A stretch of DNA of 64,000 bases, taken from assembly GCF_051622035.1 (NCBI RefSeq), contig NC_135364.1, positions 12,641,501 to 12,705,500 on the forward strand, read 5' to 3'. Origin of the DNA: Arctopsyche grandis. Its lineage: Eukaryota > Arthropoda > Insecta > Trichoptera > Hydropsychidae. Below the pieces are notes generated by a model. The model was not told the DNA's origin, did not search any database, and saw nothing but the letters and a program-made list of their open reading frames with translations. The position numbers and the translations under genes are program-made. Each line of letters opens with the position of its first letter. Positions within the stretch are counted from its first letter, which is position 1. Positions 1 to 10,759 of the stretch are shown here, piece after piece.

Positions 1-570
1 TCGTGTACGAGAAGAGGACACGATGATGTCATTTGTACAGATTAAGTTCGATGAGGGAAATAGGTGATATCACAAGTCGTGCTATATCTCTACATATATA
101 TCAGTGGAATGCGGTGAAATTATCTCTTTTTGTCACACAGTCTTGTTTAAATGTGCACAGGATACGGGAGGAAAAGCCTGTTCCTGTTGTATTATGCTCG
201 CGCAAATTAAGTGAGGATGTACGACGGGGGGCGAGAGACTTTTACCGCACGCTACTGATATATATACTAACCGTTTTTTATGGTTCGGTGATTACTAGTC
301 AAATGTGAACCGGTCGCTCTAGATCGGTCACACGTGATCACCCGTCACACTAAAACTGGTCACACCCGAAAATTGTTCGTTTTCGATTGACCAGTTTTTT
401 CGTGACTAATTTTCGGGTGTGACCAGTTTTAGTGTGACGGGTGATCACGTGTGACCGATCTAGTGCGATCAGTTGTCCTGTGACTGGTTCACATATGATT
501 AGTAGTCAGTTTACCGTTTTTCATATGTATGCATGATAAACGAATATTTTCGACTTTTTCACGGTCACCC
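1..570. mobile_element. Composite palindromic MITE (family P), with a second MITE nested in it
   Basis: The hAT-like core is at 102-257 (CAGTGGAATGCGG ... CCGCACGCTACTG). A right arm runs to 570 and ends GACTTTTTCACGGTCACCC; the same arm is seen inverted at 27867-27935 and again near 53612-53671. The right arm is split by another palindromic MITE (282-515) between two copies of the word CCGTTTTT. The left arm is not recognisable at the window edge. Confidence 0.7.
282..515. mobile_element. Palindromic MITE with perfect 53-bp inner arms
   Basis: Arms 321-373 and 409-461 are exact reverse complements (agatcggtcacacgtgatca start), with a 35-base loop. Outer, imperfect terminal parts read TACTAGTCAAATGTGAACC on the left and GGTTCACATATGATTAGTAG on the right. 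Sequences starting TCAAATGTGAA(T/C)CG recur at 6114 and 8114, which suggests further end fragments of the same family. Confidence 0.75.
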
Positions 571-582
571 CTCCTCACCACC

Positions 583-1085
583 CCTTCAGTTGGTAGCAAT
601 GCCAATGGTTGGGCTGGTAGCCCCGACCCCCACTCCCCAGACGCAGCTTCCCGGGCACGCTTAAGCAGAAGTTCTTTCTGTTCTACCCAGACCGTCACTT
701 GAAGCAGTCGTGAAATCACATATCTCTTGCCATCGGACCTCCAGCAGACACACACGTGTGTCCCACCCGTTCTCTTCTAGCCAGGCTTCAAATAAATGCG
801 GTTGAGCTTCAGTTGTAGCGTAACAGCTCCTGTAGTTCCCGCTCTCGTCATACGCAACTGTTCGCCGAACAGCCTGAAGCCGCCCACGCTAGAGGAAGGA
901 CCTCGTGACTTGATCTCCAGACGAGCATACAACCAGGAGGACTCTTACGATACAGAACGACACATTCCAGGTCAGTCCACGGTATGCCTTCATAGGTGTT
1001 CCTGAAAGGACACCTGTTCGTCGCCACTTGCGTGTTCCAACGTGGAAGCTGTTTCCTGCGCGAAAAGGTGGTCGTCACAAAATCT
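583..1085. other. Unassigned GC-richer block
   Basis: About 500 bases richer in GC than the flanks. Short frames on both strands show no domain I can name. It lies directly after the end of a MITE and before a repeat shared with 61958-62028, so it may be the interior of an unknown transposable element. Confidence 0.25.
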
Positions 1086-1155
1086 AATGGAAAGCAGGTA
1101 TAAAAATTGTAGCTAATCCAAACAAACCCTAGATCACTACCCTAGATAACTACTG
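1086..1155 (+). repeat. Short interspersed repeat shared with 61958-62028
   Basis: The 70-base segment containing AGCTAATCCAAACAAACCCT and CACTACCCTAGATAACTA is found in inverse orientation at 61958-62028, joined there to a broken piggyBac-like MITE. Family unknown. Confidence 0.6.
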
Positions 1156-1572
1156 TCTGAGAGCGTGAGACTGTAAAACTGTACGTACCTAGACAATGGA
1201 TAATCACTCAATAAACGCTTTGAAGCGACTTTGGCCTTTCATTTGGATCCTACAAACCCACCCCTACGCAACAATACGACATAAATACAATACAAAAAAA
1301 AAAATATTCGAGGAAGCTCGTTCTCCATTACAATGTTATATTTATCTTTATGAAATGCTATTAAATAAAAATAAAGCGACCATTCATCCTGGTTTTCTGG
1401 ATACTTGGTAAATCAGGAAATAAAACCAATACAATTTCCAAATAGATGGATTGGTTGAATGAAGAGCTGGACCTAGATGAAGACCTAAGAATCCGCCCAA
1501 ATATGGGAATGGGAAATGCATGCGTTATTGTGGCAACCATTTAACTGATTGCGACGAAATGTGCATGAGTTA

Positions 1573-1701
1573 AGGTCTGTTCATACCTATCCAGCACGAC
1601 CCGTATCCTGCAGGTGTCATGCAAGTGCGGATAGTATTTTTTGGTACATTATATGAACGTATTCATACTCCATTCGCGCATGCGCATGGAGTATGAATAC
1701 G
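1573..1701 (+). mobile_element. Truncated copy of Harbinger-like MITE B
   Basis: Starts AGGTCTGTTCATACCTATCC after TTA, as at 14238-14445, and stops soon after the central hairpin. The second arm is missing beyond the GAGTATGAATACG stretch. Confidence 0.75.
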
Positions 1702-2232
1702 TTTTTTATTTACGACTCAACAGCTTTAAATAACATTTTATTTATTCCATTTGGTTAGCAACAAAAATATATGCACCACAAGCGAAATTTTTATTCACTT
1801 CATTAATTTAATTTTAAATATTTATTGTTTTAAAAGTTACTACAGGTCACTTAAGGACTGCATGAAATAACTAAAGCAAAAATTATTACAGGGATGTATA
1901 CCAAGAGTCTTCAATGGATTCTTTAATTGCAAGATAATCACTAAATACATACATACATTATATCTAAATCGCAGGCTCTCGCAATCACATATATTACATA
2001 CATATGTATAATGTATAATTTTACTAACTTCGCAACGATGAATTTTGGTTTTATCATCAAAAAATTATATAAATATAATTATAAATTATAAAAGTTGTAT
2101 TTTCACCACTTAAAATCAAATAGAACTAATATAAATCTTGTATTAAAAAGAATAGTGTTTTAGACACGTTTATTTACATTATTAGATATAATTAAAAGGC
2201 TACTGGATATCTATTAAATTAATGTGATGTTT
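1702..2232. other. AT-rich intergenic DNA
   Basis: AT-rich sequence downstream of NDUFB6 with CATACATACATT-type simple repeats near 1950-2010. I see no gene or element in it. Confidence 0.5.
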
Positions 2233-5200
2233 TTATATGGGAGACTTTTCAAAGCCTCTCACGAGATATTCTGAAGGCTTTTTTAGTTTACGTTCTTCAT
2301 AACCCGGCTCTCCTTCCAAAATTCGAGGTCTGCTCATCGATACTCTCCAACCACTTTTATTTATCCAATCCTACAAAATGACAAATACATATAATTTTTG
2401 GATATGTGAGGAACTTAAAAATAAGCTATTAAATGTGCAAAATAACTAAGACATGAACATTATATTACAGAAATAAATAAAATTTTATGAAAAAGTTTTT
2501 TTATATTGTTCATATTTTTGATTTGAAATATTTTTACTGTATTTATTTCATTTATATTATAAAAATATATAGTTACGTTTCCACGGTATTTAAAATAGTA
2601 ATGAATTCCCAAAACTGTGAAACCAAACATTGCAATCTTTCCAGTGAAATATCTTATGTAGTGTATTTTGTTACCCTGAAATAATAATAGAAAAGATTAT
2701 TACATGCAAACATTAACATGCAAAATAAAATTAATCGTTTTAAAAATACGCGATTGAATTTATGTGACTTAAATAAAGTGAATAGGAATGACAAAGATAA
2801 GGAGACATAAAAAAAAATTTATATAAACATGTACTGACAAAATATTAGATCGACACATAATTTCAACAAATTATACTAAAATAATAGTTTTTCAAAAAAA
2901 AGAAGGTAGGAGTAGTAATGAATTCTTTATAAATTAAAATTTCATAAAGGACTAAAAAATTATATATTTTTTAATTCGTCGTTTAAGGAAAGAATAGAGA
3001 AGAAAACATAATATATCCACACTATTACCCTTTAGTTGTGATCTTATTTCTTAAGTAATTTTTTTAGTTTTATTTCATTTCATAAACAAAGTTATTTTCT
3101 TCCTCATAATTTCTTTATTTGTCTCTTCTGCATATGTGTCCTTTCCCAAACTGTCTTCAGTTTTATTTCTAATAGCTAACTGAAGATGTTCTTTCTTTTA
3201 CTGAGAAAATACTTTTTTTCCGTTATGCACAAGCAAAATTAACTGTTAGCGGTTTAATGTGTAGCAGCATAGATATAGAATAACTAATTATGTTATTCTA
3301 TATCTATGGTCTGTAGTCTGCACTCGGAATCATCCTTCCTGATAAAAGTCATAAACTTTATTGCGTCGTTCTGTAAATACCCAAAGAAAGCCAACGGTTC
3401 CAATTTGTTTTTCATATATACATACATAAATTGAAAAAAAAATTGGAAACCCGTTGTTCCAAAATTAGGGTGACACAACTGTTTATATACATACAAAGTC
3501 TCTTTCGAAATTATATATTAGATTTGTTTCTCCGCGATGAATAACTGGGTAGTTGAAGGACCAGTGTTGGCAGAAAATAAAGGAGAGAAATGTAATAAAA
3601 CGCAGCGAATATATTTTGTTGATTTATCGGTAAAAGTAATAATTTACCGAGCTAGTTTTCAGGCCGCTTGCATATAACCTCGTTAATGTCACTCGATTTT
3701 CATTCAGATTGTATGTGTGTAAATAGTTTAAAACTGTGATAATTTCTAAACAAATAAATCGAGTGCATTTTTGTACCTTTCCCTAAACTTGATCCACAAA
3801 TATACTGTATTGTAAATAAAGATTTAGAATGGATTCGACCAGAAATTTTTTTAATTGCTCAACTCTAGTATCAAAGTACTTGCTCCAGCTCTGCTCTGTG
3901 ATCCGAATAAAAAGTTTTGGGTTTTGTTCTTTATAAAAAATATATATGATGTTTTAAACAAAAGCCTCCTTATTTTCCCATTATTCGGAGTGATTTTAAG
4001 GAATTAATAGTGTCATTTTAAGTATTAGACTTTGAAAATAGTAATTTTTGTACTTTCAAAGTACCAAAATTAGTATTAAAAGAACAAAACTTTAATAACA
4101 ATAAAAGAAAACATCAGAATAGTGGCGTTTCAGTTTCACTCCTGCTCCCGGTAAAACCTCATCGCTCCAATGCTTCGTGCTCCTTCTCCGAGTTTCGCTG
4201 TTAAAATTGTTAAAACTTTCTAAGAAAATTGCAAGTATATAAGAAAAAACCCATTATGTTTTTATTTGGAAAAATGAACTTTTGAATTATGAGGACACCC
4301 ATGAAAACGAAAAAATGGATTTTTCAAAACTGGATTTGTAAGCAGATTTTTTTTAGTTTCTATTAAGGCCTGACCGCACTAGGCGGAACTGCACTGTAGT
4401 GGAGTGTTGCAGCCAAATATAGTTGCCTTTTGTACCAACTCTGACGTGCCGCGCAGTTCTGTTCCGCCTAGTGTGGTCAGCTCTTTAGGGTTGTAGCGTT
4501 GGAGTATGTCTAGCGGAGTCAACCGACTCGAACTCCCTTTTATTACAGTGGGTGTGTCAACTAGTTTCTAGTTTTATTGAAGTAAATCCACTAATAAATT
4601 GAAATTTAATAACTTCCTTATTAAAATTATGAATTAACCCTTTGAGTGCTGACGTATTTTCTAACTACCACCGAGGATTTCGACTCTCTAATATATTTTG
4701 CAACAATATAAAATAAACAAAAGAAGCCCATTAATGAATGTGTTTTTCCAAAACTATTTCCATCTTCTTCATTGTTGTTAAAATGTAATGCTTACAATCT
4801 AAATGCCAAGCCACAATTTAAAATACTCAACAGTTAGGGATTTCCATCGGGTAATTCTGCTATGGTTATAAATTCAGAAATTCCCGTGTAAACGAATCTT
4901 TATAAACGTTGACAAATGAATGACACGGATTACACACCCCATGTTCAATGCATCTTTTTTCAATGCTACCTGGAAAGGCTTAGCGGGTACTATTCTTGTT
5001 TATTTTGTACATGCTCAAAATACAACGCCTATTGGCGTTTTTCAGGCCCATAGACTAGTTGGCAAAACGCCGATTGGCATTGGTCAGCATTTAAAGGGTT
5101 AAATTAAATTATAAATAAAATCGTTGAATTGCACATATTTTGATGTGTTTTAGCTAAAAAAGATGTCTCCTTCGTTTCATACTTTTTTTATTATTATATT

Positions 5201-5973
5201 GTTTTATTTGCGTATGAAATTCGTACACATATACTATTGTGGAAGCTTGTGCAGTTAACGGTCTTGAGGTTGCCACCCCGACTTAATGCAGGGTGGCAAC
5301 ACCATGACGCGTCGGCTCAGCTGTTCCGAGAGACCCCAGTCAGTTGGTGTAAACAGTCTCATAAATAATCATCTCACGCTATACCCGCTTGGTATTATTC
5401 ACACATTCCCAACACACCAACCTCTAACACTATGAATGTATTTACTTTTTATTAATGCCTATATCATAAATTGGTTTACTTGTCATTATTTAATTTGGAA
5501 TATTTTGAAAATCGCAATTATTTTTAATTATTTAAATTTGATAGGTTGGTATGGCAATCCACGGAGTGCATGTTGGTAAAAGAGTTGAAGTTGGAGCTGC
5601 AATGAATTGAGTAGATAGGGGTGTGTGTGTGTGTGTGGGTTATGTAATGCAATGGTCGTACCACGACGGGGTGCATCTTGGTGGCGAGCGTGTCGAGGGG
5701 CCACTTGTAGAAGCGGCGGATGGGGTTGAAGCGCTCGCGGTGGTATTCGGGCACGAAGCGCGGCTCGGAGGGCGCCAGGTGCTGGTCGTGCAGCCACTGT
5801 CGCCGGAACGCGCGCTCCTCGTCCGACATGCCCGCCAGCCGCTCGCGCTCGTTCACCAGCCGCGACGCGATGTTCATGGCCTTCACGCCCCCCGTGTCCG
5901 ACGACGCCAGCTTCTCGCCCGCGCCCCCACCCCCACCCCCACCCCCGCCCTCGCCCTGTACTGGAACCCCCAT
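2233..5973 (-). CDS. NDUFB6: NADH dehydrogenase 1 beta subcomplex subunit 6 (complex I B17)
   Basis: Accessory subunit of mitochondrial complex I, in the inner membrane arm. Three exons on the minus strand: 5662-5973 (104 codons), 2577-2675 (33 codons) and 2233-2370 (45 codons plus TAA), all phase 0, with donors GTACGA and GTAACT and acceptors ending TTCAG and TGTAG. Product is 182 aa. Residues 50-90 carry the family signature (DEERAFRRQWLHDQ, then a basic stretch ending RRFYKWPLD). Exon 2 encodes the single membrane segment (about residues 113-133, ending IHYYFKYRG). Exon 3 gives the matrix tail ending RGFEKSPI, as in insect B17. The ATG at 5973 is followed by a run of about 11 glycines (residues 7-17) from a simple G-rich tract. 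The N-terminus is therefore longer than in vertebrates (128 aa), and a downstream start is possible. Intron 1 (3 kb) holds a MITE, a piggyBac-like MITE and a solo LTR. It is divergent from NDUFA5. Confidence 0.88.
2676..4365. other. NDUFB6 intron 1, distal part
   Basis: AT-rich intronic sequence. Short frames on both strands show no domain. The inverted words around 3282-3307 (TAACTAATTATGTTA region) form only a small hairpin. Confidence 0.5.
4366..4484. mobile_element. Harbinger-like MITE H
   Basis: 119-bp element with inverted ends AGGCCTGACCGCACTAGGCG and GCCTAGTGTGGTCAGCTCT, flanked by TTA on both sides (4363-4365 and 4485-4487). The 3-bp TTA duplication is the PIF/Harbinger type. In NDUFB6 intron 1. 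Confidence 0.75.
4638..5098. mobile_element. piggyBac-like MITE (TTAA target)
   Basis: 461-bp element between TTAA sites (4634-4637 and 5099-5102). Ends CCCTTTGAGTGCTGAC and, inverted, CCCTTTAAATGCTGAC. Near the right end it has the words CAACGCCTATTGGCG and ACGCCGATTGGC. A second copy lies inverted at 61169-61960. No transposase. Confidence 0.8.
5238..5429. mobile_element. Solo LTR, Gypsy-like fossil
   Basis: 192-bp unit starting TGTGGAAGC and ending CTCTAACA, flanked by a 4-bp duplication CTAT (5234-5237, 5430-5433). It contains an internal inverted pair (GGTTGCCACCC / GGGTGGCAACACC) and an AATAAATAAT polyadenylation-like word. A TG...CA unit with a 4-bp duplication fits a solo LTR of a Gypsy-type element. 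No other copy in the window. Confidence 0.55.
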
Positions 5974-6089
5974 CTCTTCTCACTCGGCGACGACCGCTCT
6001 CGCCGACTGACAGCGACACACTGACAGCTGCCGACTTGCTCGCTCTTCACTCTAAACTCGCCACCCCACACTAAAACTTAACTGGTTTT

Positions 6090-6510
6090 GGTTCGGTGAT
6101 TACTGATTACATCTCAAATGTGAATCGCCAACAGGATAACCGCGCGGATCTACTATCGTACAGGAAAATTTCTATACAGAAAACTGTCCAAATCTACACA
6201 ACCGCAAAATATTGTACTAACGAGATTTCGAATGCCAGATAATTAATGTATAATACACTAGATGGGCCCAGACGTGTTATTTTGGTCGGAGATCTTGTCT
6301 TCACTAACTGAGGGGTGCGGGGGGTACCTATGTACCTACCTACTAAGAGAAACTGTGCATGCGCCATGTATTTTGCATGCACCAAAAGGGAGACAAGTAT
6401 AACACGTGAGGGCGGATCTAGTATATTCTAGATCTATGTGCCAGATGTTCCGTATTAGCGATTTTTGTCGCAACGATTGTCGTGCGAGCGATCGCAATTT
6501 GCCCAATAAA
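6090..6510. other. Repeat-derived intergenic DNA between the complex I genes
   Basis: Holds a fragment like the ends of the 282-515 MITE (TCAAATGTGAATCG near 6114). It also holds words shared with MITE E and with 22690 (GTGCCAGATGTT; ACGATTGTCGTGCG). No gene. Confidence 0.4.
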
Positions 6511-6542
6511 GGCCTTCAAGTACGGACAGTATTCTTTAGTAC

Positions 6543-7630
6543 TATAGGGGATGAACGAATGAGACGACTGGCATGTTAATGCACGTGTTTATTATATGAC
6601 AGCTGAAGACAGAGTGGGTAGCAGCTCTCCGAACCCAGCCGGGTTGGTCCCCACTCGCAGGAAGGCAACCAAACTCGACCATGTCGTATAAGCGAGCCGC
6701 CACATCACTCCCCCCCCAGCATCAGCGATACCAAAATTACAAAGAAACAAATTTTACAAAAGAAAAAAATTATTGTTACACAAAGAGAAAAAATTATTAC
6801 GTGGGGAGAAAAAAAATTGTTGACGTGGGTCATCCGCTATGTAGGTGTACCGCCCTGAATGGTCGGTACATTCGAGGGCGGTAACGTCGCGAGCAGGACG
6901 GTGGGTGGTCCGATGGTCGCGCCGATCAATGCGATGCTGCGGCGGCGCCGCTCTTCCGAGGCTGATGTCGGTTGGTGGGGCGGCGGGGGCGGCAGGGGCA
7001 TCGATGTGGTTGATGATACTCCGAGCTGGACTGTGAGTCGTTGTGGCTCGTGGAGGTGTTGTAGCGCTACCGCCCGTCTCGGCGTGACGACGCTCGTGGG
7101 GACGGACGGGGCCTTGATGATGATGATGATGATGATGGTGCTGAGGTGGTGTATGTCTTGTGGTGCTGGATGACCGTTCTATGTGTAGTGGATCGCGCAT
7201 GACTCCACATCCAGCTGTCAAGATCGTCGTCTCATTCGCTCCCCCATTTTTTAAAAACACCTGTCGTCGACGTTGTGGCTGGACTCCAGTCGATAGGTAG
7301 ATAGGTAGGTAGCCGTGTCTGCTCGTTTATTGTCACCCGCGGGCCGCGACGCGTGTTGATGGCGATGGGGGCGCGGCGGGTAGCTTCCCCGCCTGGCTCG
7401 GCGAGGCAGGGATGAGCGGCATGTTGAAATTGATCGAGGCTGCGTGGCTCGATGTCGGGGGTCACCAGTATAGGGGATGAACGAATGAGACGACTGGCAT
7501 GTTAATGCACGTGTTTATTATATGACAGCTGAAGACAGAGTGGGTAGCAGCTCTCCGAACCCAGCCGGGTTGGTCCCCACTCGCAGGAAGGCAACCAAAC
7601 TCGACCATGTCGTATAAGCGAGCCGCCACA
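6543..7630 (-). mobile_element. Miniature LTR retrotransposon (TRIM-like), very young
   Basis: Two 162-bp direct repeats (6543-6704 and 7469-7630) appear identical base for base and flank 764 bases of interior. Read on the minus strand, the LTR begins TGTGGCGGCTCGC and carries an ATAATAAA polyadenylation-like word. The interior begins with a primer-binding-like CTGGTGACCCCCGAC and ends with a G-rich polypurine tract right before the 3' LTR. Target duplication is GTAC (6539-6542, 7631-7634). The interior has no recognisable gag or pol and includes a His codon run; it is presumably non-autonomous and mobilised by a Gypsy-type relative. It looks structurally whole. Confidence 0.82.
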
Positions 7631-7634
7631 GTAC

Positions 7635-7796
7635 TATGGAGGATGAACGAATGAGACGACTGGCATGTTAATGCACGTGTTTATTATATGACAGCTGAAG
7701 ACAGAGTGAGTAGTAGCTCTCCGAACCCGGCCAAGTTGGTTCCCACTCGCAGGAAGGCAACCAAACTCGACCATGTCGTATAAGCGAGCCGCCACA
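7635..7796 (-). mobile_element. Solo LTR of the same TRIM-like family
   Basis: A third 162-bp LTR, between GTAC at 7631-7634 and GTAC at 7797-7800. It differs at several places from the two identical LTRs next door, so it is older. Shared GTAC sites imply two insertions at the same spot. Confidence 0.8.
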
Positions 7797-8355
7797 GTAC
7801 ATTCTATATGGACGCGCATGAATGCGTAAATGCGCATGCGCGAATGGAGTATGAATACGTCCATATAATGTACCAAAGAATACTATCCGCACTTGCAGGA
7901 CACCTGCAGGATACGGGTCGTGCTGGATAGGTATGAACAGACCTTAATCCGATGTAACTACGTACTCACTTCATTTGTGTTTCATTATACATACGTAAGA
8001 CAATTTTATTTATGGCTTCAATTAGTGTAAGTTGTATGTATTTTTCCCGGATTTCAAAGGATCAGTCTTTTTGTAAATAAAGTATGTAAAACCAAGGTAA
8101 ACAGGTTACTTCTCAAATGTGAACCGCTAACAGAATAACCGGCGCTACCAAAATAAATAACACTATAAATCATTATCTTCGTCTTACATCATATTTGTAT
8201 AATTATTTGTTAATAATTGATTAATATTATACTTTTGAAGAATTTAATCGCCTTATTTGATCGATGCGGAATTATTTGACGTTTCGATATTATTACGAAC
8301 GACTATGCCCGTAAATTTTATTACTTTCCTGCTGTCATATTGAGATTACCTAACC

Positions 8356-9219
8356 ATGTCGGGTGCTCTGAAAAAGGTTCCAACATTTTGACTATTAAAT
8401 CGACTCTAATTTACAATATTATACTTTAAATTGGTAAATAATATGCACTTGCTTTTTTTTATTCTTTATAGACGACTGGCCTGACTGGCTTGGCCGTGGC
8501 TATTAACCCACATCATAACCTGAGCGTTTTATACAACAAAATATTGCGTACCCTTCAACAGATGCCAGAAACGGCTGCATACCGAAAATATACCGAACAA
8601 ATTATTAACGAGAGATCAGCTGTACTCAAACAGGTTCGTTTTTTTTTATTTTTGTGTATTGCATATCTTTAAAACATTAATTCATATTTGTAAAAAAAAC
8701 TACTCATTTTAAAAAATTGACGCTTAAGAGTTCATAGATAACCACTAAACTATCGCTTAGCAAAATATTCAACTAATATGTTTGTATATGCATTTACATT
8801 AAGAAATTATAATTCGTCATAACTAAATATTAAAAAATATAGTTCGGACTTATCATTATATTTAATCTTAGTACTTTAGTTTTATTATTTTAGAAAATCC
8901 TACTATTTAAACGCATAACTTATGTTAAATGTATAGTATTTCTTAATTGTGTCGATAATTAAAACACTGCATACAACAAATTTGAAAAAACTGTTAATTT
9001 TCTACAGATTTACTTAAAGCTGTTTATGTAAATTATGTTTTATAGACACCAATTGTTGCCGAGGTTGAAAAAAAGATTGGATGTGGACAAGCTGAGGAAC
9101 TAATTTTTCAAGCTGAAAATGAGCTAGTGCTAGCTAGAAAAATGCTCATTTGGAAACCCTGGGAGCCTCTCGTCTCCAAAGCCCCTAAAGGCCAATGGGA
9201 CTGGCCACCGACTAGTTAA
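8356..9219 (+). CDS. NDUFA5: NADH dehydrogenase 1 alpha subcomplex subunit 5 (complex I B13)
   Basis: Accessory subunit of the peripheral arm (Q-module side) of complex I. Exons 8356-8376, 8472-8633 and 9046-9219, all phase 0, with donors GTTCCA and GTTCGT and acceptors TTATAG and TTATAG. Product is 118 aa, against 116 aa in human. The first exon encodes only MSGALKK, matching the family start MAGVLKK; it is joined to [20 protein letters not shown]. Family blocks are clear: [10 protein letters not shown] in the middle, [15 protein letters not shown] and GQWDWPP at the C-terminus. The start is fixed by alignment of exon 1 with the human N-terminus. A polyadenylation-like AATAAA lies about 75 bases after the stop (near 9296). 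No cleavable presequence is visible, as usual for this subunit. The gene is divergent to NDUFB6, 2.4 kb upstream. Confidence 0.95.
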
Positions 9220-9299
9220 ATTATATATTTCTATATATTCTTGCTGAAAATGTCCATATAATGATTTAAGTAGAAGTGTTATCAAATTTTCTTTAAATA

Positions 9300-10052
9300 A
9301 ATTAAAACAAATTTCCCGTTTTTCACATTTATTTATTAATATACCAAATTATTAATAATAGCCATCGACTATGATTAAACCTTAATTTCTAAAATTCATA
9401 ACATTTACTTAGAGAGAAATGAACAAAATCATGGAATGTTTTATTTTATATTTAAAAAATGAAAAATTTATAAAATGCGTGCCTCATAATAACCTAATTT
9501 GTTTATATGTGTAATATCATAGTTTTCAATACTAAATAAATGCATGAAACTCGTCCAACTCATAATACGATAGAAACTGTTCAAATGTACAATAGGAAAT
9601 TTTAGGTCAATTATATTACAGATATTAGTGATTGGCATTGTACCATTTTAAGTGTTTCTCTATGAAATTAATGATATAATTGATTGATACTTATGATGTT
9701 AATGTCAAAAGCATCAATTAATTATTTCTAAAGGTAAATAAATGCACACTAAGTTAATACAGTTGATTCCGCTTAGTTAGAACGTCGGTTAATCTGGTCA
9801 GCCGGCTATTTGGGACAAAACGATTTGCCCCTATGTGTTCCAATGAAGTAGAATCCACTGATTTATTCGAATAGAAAGAATCAACATAAACAATAAAAGA
9901 AACTAATTTGACCAATTAAACTGTTCCAACAGATAAATAGTACAATTTTTGTGATTTTTTTTGCATAATGTTTCGCAATTGGTCCTTAAATAAATCTTAT
10001 CATTCACACTATCAAAATTTCATTAAATTTATTATATAGAAAACCTATATAT
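9300..10052. other. AT-rich intergenic DNA downstream of NDUFA5
   Basis: AT-rich, with no gene. A segment at 9762-9810 (GTTGATTCCGCTTAGTTAGA) resembles a pogo/Tigger-type terminus, but I found no partner end. Confidence 0.35.
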
Positions 10053-10253
10053 CGCCGGTACACTGGCAGAAAAAGTCAAGTAAAAAATTGGATGTTTTGA
10101 ATTTGTTAAGAATTTGAATTTTTACTTTATCCATGTTTTTAATTTGTTAAGTCAAATAAAACCTTTAAAAATGAATAATGATTTAGTTCACAAAATATAG
10201 AGCTAATGAAAACAAGGATTTTTGACATAAAACTTTCTGCCAGTATACCGACG
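10053..10253. mobile_element. MITE J, inverted-repeat element
   Basis: About 200 bp, ends CGCCGGTACACTGGCAGAAA and, inverted, CGTCGGTATACTGGCAGAAA (18 of 20 match). Interior AT-rich with no ORF. Flanked by AT on both sides; superfamily unclear. Confidence 0.65.
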
Positions 10254-10631
10254 ATGTTTCATAAAAATTAAATTAAAGTACTATGCTCTCATTTTATGTT
10301 CTTTATACAGTGAACAAAGCTATTTTGTTGTTGATTTTTTTTATTTGTCCATCTAACAGTTAAATTATTAAACTTTTAATTCATAAATGTGATTAAAAAA
10401 AAGTGAACAATGATTTCCATTTAAAAATAGATACATAGTAATTCTAATAAATATTTAACAAATGTATAAATTACACATAGGGTCATACTTAACATCCATA
10501 TCCAAATCCCGTAAAAAAAAGAAAATTTCCAACAATAGCCCTGTTCGAACCAGAAAAATCGAACCCATAACACTAAAATAGTCTAATATTCAATGGTAAC
10601 TATTATAAACATGTAAATAGTGTAAAAATTT

Positions 10632-10636
<5 letters not shown>

Positions 10637-10707
<71 letters not shown>

Positions 10708-10712
10708 CATAC
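10637..10712. repeat. (TA)n microsatellite
   Basis: About 75 bases of nearly pure TA repeats, followed by TATACATACACATATG repeats to 10750. Confidence 0.95.
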
Positions 10713-10759
10713 ACATATGTATACTATATATACATACACATATGTATACTATATTAACA

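Larger units (their letters stand above)
6516..7944 (-). mobile_element. MITE B copy interrupted by LTR elements
   Basis: The right part 7797-7944 matches the inverse of MITE B (14238-14445) through to AGACCT plus TAA. The left part 6516-6542 (CAAGTACGGACAGTATTCTT) matches the other arm. They are split at GTAC by 7.2 units of LTR sequence length (6543-7796). The outermost bases of the left arm are not recognisable. Confidence 0.75.

Noticed and set aside
6754-7260. 168-aa His-rich minus-strand ORF
   Set aside because: Lies in the interior of the miniature LTR element and owes its length to a (CAT)n run; no gag or pol domain can be named.
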